Assembly: GCA_018262385.1 (NCBI GenBank)
Contig: JAGSPQ010000066.1
Coordinates: 1 to 9,135 of the forward strand
DNA length: 9,135 bases
Reading direction: 5' to 3'
Source: Myxococcaceae bacterium
GTDB lineage: Bacteria; Myxococcota; Myxococcia; Myxococcales; Myxococcaceae
Shown: piece by piece, positions 6,197-9,135 of the stretch
Layout: each line of letters opens with the position of its first letter
How positions within the stretch are numbered: position 1 is the stretch's first letter
Notes under the pieces: model-generated
What the model saw: only the letters and a program-made list of their open reading frames with translations
Told to the model about the DNA's origin: nothing
Database searches by the model: none
Program-made: the position numbers and the translations under genes

Positions 6197-8049
6197 TCAC
6201 GATGAGTGTGAAGCGCCGGCTGTGGATCGGCTTCCTCGCCAACCTGATGGTGTTGCCGGTGATGGGGGCGACGATGGGCTGGTCGATCGGCCAGGCCGAC
6301 GAGATCCTCGAAGACTCGGCGAGGCTGACCCGCTCGGCCCAGCAGCTGACCTCGCTCTACTCGATCCTCGTCTCGCTGCGCGGCGCGCCCCGCCCCGGGC
6401 AGCAGGCGCTGAGCCAGGCGCGGGCGGCGCTGACCACGGTGCACGGCGAGCTGCGCGGGGGCCTGGCTTCGCTCGGGCTCGACGCCCGGCGGATCAACGA
6501 GGATCTGCTCGGGGACACGCTCGAGCCCGAGGCGCTGGCGCTGGCCGAGCGGCGCACCCTCCAGCTGCTCGAGGCGGTCTGGGCCAGCTACGAGGCGAAC
6601 CAGCTGCGGGTGGACCAGGTGAAGGCCCGCACCTTGAGCGTCTCGGCGGTGGCGGCGCTGGTGGCGGTGATGCTGGCGGTGCTGGCCAGCAGCCTGATCT
6701 CGCGCTCGATCATCGGCCCGCTCCAGACGCTGACCCGCCACTCGCTGCGCATCGCCGAGGGAGATCTGCGCGACGCGGTGGCCGTGCCCGCCGACGCCGA
6801 GCTGGCGGCGCTGGGCAACGCGTTCAACCGGATGCGGGAACGGCTGGCCTCGCTGATCCACCAGCTGTCGACCCACGCCGCCGAGGTGTCGGCCACCGCG
6901 AAGACGGTGAAGGTCAGCACCTCGGAGATGGCGGCCGGCGTCGAGCAGCAGAGCTCGGCCACCGAGGAGACCTCTTCGGCGATGGAGGAGATCGCCGCCC
7001 AGATCCAGAGCGTCAGCCGCAACACGTCCGAGCTGGCCGACGACGGCGCGCGCGCCTCGCTCACCGCCAAAGAGATCGGCCAGGCGGCGGGCGAGCTGTC
7101 GGCGGCGGCGAAGGAGCTGCAGAGCGCGATCGAGCGGTCGGTGCGCTCGGTCGAGTCGGTGTCCCAGCGGGCCGAGTCGTCGTCGAAGAACCTCAGCGAG
7201 GCCGATCGGTTCGGCCGCGACATCAGCAAGGAAGCCGAGTCCAGCGGCGCCGCCCTCGACGAGTCGATTCGGAAGATCGAGGTGGTCGGCGCCGGCTCGC
7301 GCGAGGCCAGCCGGGCGATCGAGCTGCTCGGCACCCGCTCGCGCCAGGTGCGGTCGATCGTGCAGACGATGGCCGACATCGCCGACCAGACCAACCTGCT
7401 GGCGCTGAACGCCGCGATCGAGGCGGCGCGCGCGGGCGAGAGCGGGCGCGGCTTCGCGGTGGTGGCCGAAGAGGTCCGCAAGCTGGCCGAGCGCGCGGTG
7501 GTCGCCGCCAAGGAAGTGGCCGAGCTGTCGGAAGGGATTCACCAGCAGACCGACTCGACGGTGGTGCTGGCCCGCGAGAACGCCACCCGCACCGAGGAAG
7601 GGGTGCGGCTGATCGCCGAGACCGGCGCCCGCCTGCGCAGGGTGCTGACCTCGATCGACAAGTCGAGCGCGCTGCTGACCCAGGTCGCCGCCGCGGTCGG
7701 CGATCAGTCGGAGCTCGCCGAGGTGCTGAAGCAGGAAATGGTGAAGCTGCGCGACCTGTCGACGGTGCTCTCGCGCAGCGCCCAGACCCAGGCCGAGGCC
7801 TCGACCGGGGTGGTGAACGCGGTCGAGCGGATGAGCGCGCGCACCCGGCAGGTCGCCGACGCCACCGTGCAGGTGCGGGTCGGCGGCGAGCAGGTGGTCA
7901 AGGCGGTGGAGAACATCAGCGTCGTCGCGCGGCAGAACCACGACGCGGTGACCCGGGTGACCCGCGCGATGGAGACGATGGTGGTGCGGGTCGAAGAGCT
8001 CAAGCTGAGCATGAGCGCGATCAAGACCGGCGGGTCCAGCGCGGCATGA
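6193..8049 (+). CDS. Methyl-accepting chemotaxis protein (transmembrane receptor)
   Basis: A 618-residue inner-membrane receptor. TM1 lies at about 11-33 and TM2 at about 149-169. They enclose a periplasmic domain of only about 115 residues, mostly helical and alanine/leucine/arginine-rich, probably a short four-helix-bundle-like sensor with no recognised ligand motif. A HAMP domain follows (about 170-222; P176, then RIAEGDLRD). The signalling hairpin tip is [20 protein letters not shown] (394-413), continuing [21 protein letters not shown] glutamate-pair methylation-like region lies at [17 protein letters not shown] (254-270). The arms between HAMP and tip, and from tip to C-terminus, are each about 188 residues, much longer than in E. 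coli Tsr. The C-terminus KTGGSSAA lacks the NWETF-type CheR/CheB-docking pentapeptide. Start ATG 6193 overlaps the cheW stop; ATG 6202 is an alternative three codons in. Confidence 0.93.
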   Translation: MITMSVKRRLWIGFLANLMVLPVMGATMGWSIGQADEILEDSARLTRSAQQLTSLYSILVSLRGAPRPGQQALSQARAALTTVHGELRGGLASLGLDARRINEDLLGDTLEPEALALAERRTLQLLEAVWASYEANQLRVDQVKARTLSVSAVAALVAVMLAVLASSLISRSIIGPLQTLTRHSLRIAEGDLRDAVAVPADAELAALGNAFNRMRERLASLIHQLSTHAAEVSATAKTVKVSTSEMAAGVEQQSSATEETSSAMEEIAAQIQSVSRNTSELADDGARASLTAKEIGQAAGELSAAAKELQSAIERSVRSVESVSQRAESSSKNLSEADRFGRDISKEAESSGAALDESIRKIEVVGAGSREASRAIELLGTRSRQVRSIVQTMADIADQTNLLALNAAIEAARAGESGRGFAVVAEEVRKLAERAVVAAKEVAELSEGIHQQTDSTVVLARENATRTEEGVRLIAETGARLRRVLTSIDKSSALLTQVAAAVGDQSELAEVLKQEMVKLRDLSTVLSRSAQTQAEASTGVVNAVERMSARTRQVADATVQVRVGGEQVVKAVENISVVARQNHDAVTRVTRAMETMVVRVEELKLSMSAIKTGGSSAA

Positions 8050-8849
8050 ACGTTCCCCGTCCCGCGCCGATCGAGCCGGCCCAGGTCGACCCCGCCACCC
8101 TCGCCGCCTTCGGCCAGCTGGTGCGCGACCGGCTCGGGCTCGAGATCGGCAAGAGCCGCGATCAGCTCGCCCGCAAGCTGTGGTCGACCGCGCTCGACGC
8201 CGGGCTGGCCGAGGCCGAGCCGTCGTCGTGGGTGGCGGTGCTGGGCCGCGCCTCGCCGCTCTCCCGCGGCTGGGCGGCGATCGCCGATGTGGTGCCCAAC
8301 CACGAGACCTCGTTCTTCCGCGACGTCGAGCAGCTGCAGCGCGCGGTCGAGAGCGTGCCCCCCGGGCCCGGCGCCGCGCGGCTGCTGTCGGTCGGCTGCT
8401 CGTCGGGGGAAGAGGTCTTCAGCCTGGTGATGCTGCTGCACGGGCGGCTCGAGGCGCTGTGGGGGCGGCGGGCCGAGGTGTGGGGCCTGGACGTCAGCCC
8501 GGCGGCGCTGGCCCGGGCGCGCAAGGGCTGGTTCCCGCTGGGCGCGGTGGAGCGGGCGGGCGCCGGCCCGGAGGCCTGGCAGACCCGGTTCCTGCGTCCT
8601 TCCGGCGAGGGCTTCGTGCTGCGCGAGCACGTCCGCGAGCGGGCCCGGTTTCACGAGGCGAACCTCGCGCTGCCGGCGAGCCTGGCGGTGCTCGGCCAGT
8701 TCGACGTGGTGCTGTGCCGCAACGTGCTGATCCACTTCGAGCCCGAGGCGGCGAAGCGGGCGGTGAATTCGCTGCGCACGCTGGTGAAGCCGGGCGGCAG
8801 CCTGGTGCTGGGCGCCGCCGAAGCCCCCCTGCTGGGAGCGCTCCGGTGA
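8046..8849 (+). CDS. cheR: Chemotaxis protein methyltransferase CheR
   Basis: A 267-residue SAM-dependent glutamate methyltransferase that adapts the receptor by methylating its coiled coil. The small helical CheR_N domain lies at about 14-70. [11 protein letters not shown] (83-93) matches the N/T-x-T-x-FFR motif before the catalytic domain. The SAM-binding motif is [15 protein letters not shown] (113-127), followed by [16 protein letters not shown] (146-161) and [10 protein letters not shown] (222-231), with the closing strand [14 protein letters not shown] (249-262). It overlaps the mcp stop by ATGA and the following cheB-like start by GTGA, so it is translated as part of the operon. The immediate receptor has no docking pentapeptide, so this CheR is expected to act without C-terminal tethering. 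The length is normal and there are no TPR or fusion domains. Confidence 0.94.
   Translation: MNVPRPAPIEPAQVDPATLAAFGQLVRDRLGLEIGKSRDQLARKLWSTALDAGLAEAEPSSWVAVLGRASPLSRGWAAIADVVPNHETSFFRDVEQLQRAVESVPPGPGAARLLSVGCSSGEEVFSLVMLLHGRLEALWGRRAEVWGLDVSPAALARARKGWFPLGAVERAGAGPEAWQTRFLRPSGEGFVLREHVRERARFHEANLALPASLAVLGQFDVVLCRNVLIHFEPEAAKRAVNSLRTLVKPGGSLVLGAAEAPLLGALR
8834..8838 (+). promoter_or_regulatory. Ribosome binding site of the cheB-like gene
   Basis: GGGAG seven bases before a GTG at 8846, inside the end of cheR. It supports the GTG as the true start, since no ATG lies nearby in frame. Confidence 0.65.
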
Positions 8850-9135
8850 AGATCCGCGTCGCCCTCGTCGACGACTCTTCCTTCGCGCGCCGGGCGATCG
8901 CCCGGGTGCTGTCGCAGGCGCCCGACGTGCAGATCGTCGGCTTCGCCTCGAACGGGGAAGAAGCGCTCGCGCTGTGCGACGCGCAAAGGCCCGACGTGAT
9001 GCTGCTCGATCTGTCGATGCCGGTGCTCGACGGGCGCGCCACCCTCGCCCGGCTGCGCGCCCACCCGCGCCCGCCCCGGGTGGTGGTGGTCACCGCCGGC
9101 GCCCAGGCCGGAGCGGAAGAGACGCTCGACGCGCT
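8846..9135 (+). CDS. cheB: CheB-like response regulator, N-terminal receiver (partial, cut by window end)
   Basis: The frame starts with GTG at 8846 and is still open at the window end, giving 96 residues. It reads VALVDDSSFARRAIARVL, with the acidic pair D9/D10, phosphoacceptor D55 in LLDLSMPVLDG (53-63) and switch threonine T83 in RVVVVTAG. The conserved receiver lysine lies beyond the edge. The ending GAEETLDAL strongly resembles the CheB receiver (GAE-x-TL-x-AL before the linker to the methylesterase domain). The position after cheR also fits CheB, which demethylates and deamidates receptor glutamates. The catalytic methylesterase domain is outside the window, so a CheY or another receiver fusion is not excluded. 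The start overlaps the cheR stop (GTGA), with GGGAG seven bases upstream. Confidence 0.8.
   Translation, partial: MKIRVALVDDSSFARRAIARVLSQAPDVQIVGFASNGEEALALCDAQRPDVMLLDLSMPVLDGRATLARLRAHPRPPRVVVVTAGAQAGAEETLDA

Noticed and set aside
5623..7941. Minus-strand open frame of 772 codons
   Set aside because: Low-complexity H/R/D/G-rich antisense shadow of cheW and mcp with no domain signal.
6222..8849. Long plus-strand open frame of 875 codons ending in cheR
   Set aside because: Only 8046-8849 reads as CheR. The preceding part is the MCP gene in the wrong frame, and the ATGA overlap at 8046 gives a proper start.

Overview
This is a very GC-rich bacterial window with G/C at most third codon positions. 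Genes are tightly packed, stops and starts are coupled, and a myxobacteria-like chemosensory operon is present. I read it as chromosomal DNA from a GC-rich proteobacterium or Myxococcota-type bacterium. That placement rests on composition and gene style only. I see no mobile elements, RNA genes or CRISPR arrays.

Layout. (1) Positions 9-2122, minus strand: a two-gene unit. A 2-TM protein with a TrkA-type NAD-binding (RCK) domain comes first, followed two bases later by an isocitrate/isopropylmalate dehydrogenase family enzyme. (2) Positions 2123-2217: a divergent control region. (3) Positions 2218-3246, plus strand: a SAM-dependent O-methyltransferase of the hydroxyneurosporene/hydroxyindole type. 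Its 3' end overlaps, tail to tail, a LuxR/NarL-type HTH regulator on the minus strand (3216-4034). (4) Positions 4035-4145: a second divergent control region. (5) Positions 4146 to the window end, plus strand: a chemosensory operon cheA-cheW-mcp-cheR-cheB in which every junction is an overlapping stop/start. The cheB-like gene is cut by the window edge, and no cheY is visible.

The most interesting signal lies outside the genes. The two divergent control regions each hold one copy of nearly the same 16-bp palindrome, TACCACG-(AA or TT)-CGGGGTA, at 2154-2169 and 4075-4090. The seven flanking-arm bases on each side are identical in the two copies and only the central two differ. The 7-2-7 spacing and TACC/GGTA ends match the architecture known for NarL-class (GerE-type HTH) operators, and a GerE-type HTH regulator lies between the two copies. 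My inference is that this regulator controls itself, the chemosensory operon, the methyltransferase and the channel-like/dehydrogenase pair through these sites. All four transcription units would then form one local regulon.

Other oddities are the lack of a TVGYG selectivity filter in the channel-like protein, a CheA without a P2 domain, an MCP with very long coiled-coil arms and no C-terminal CheR-docking pentapeptide, and a small hairpin that pairs the cheA Shine-Dalgarno sequence. The output of the chemosensory array and the methyltransferase substrate cannot be told from sequence.
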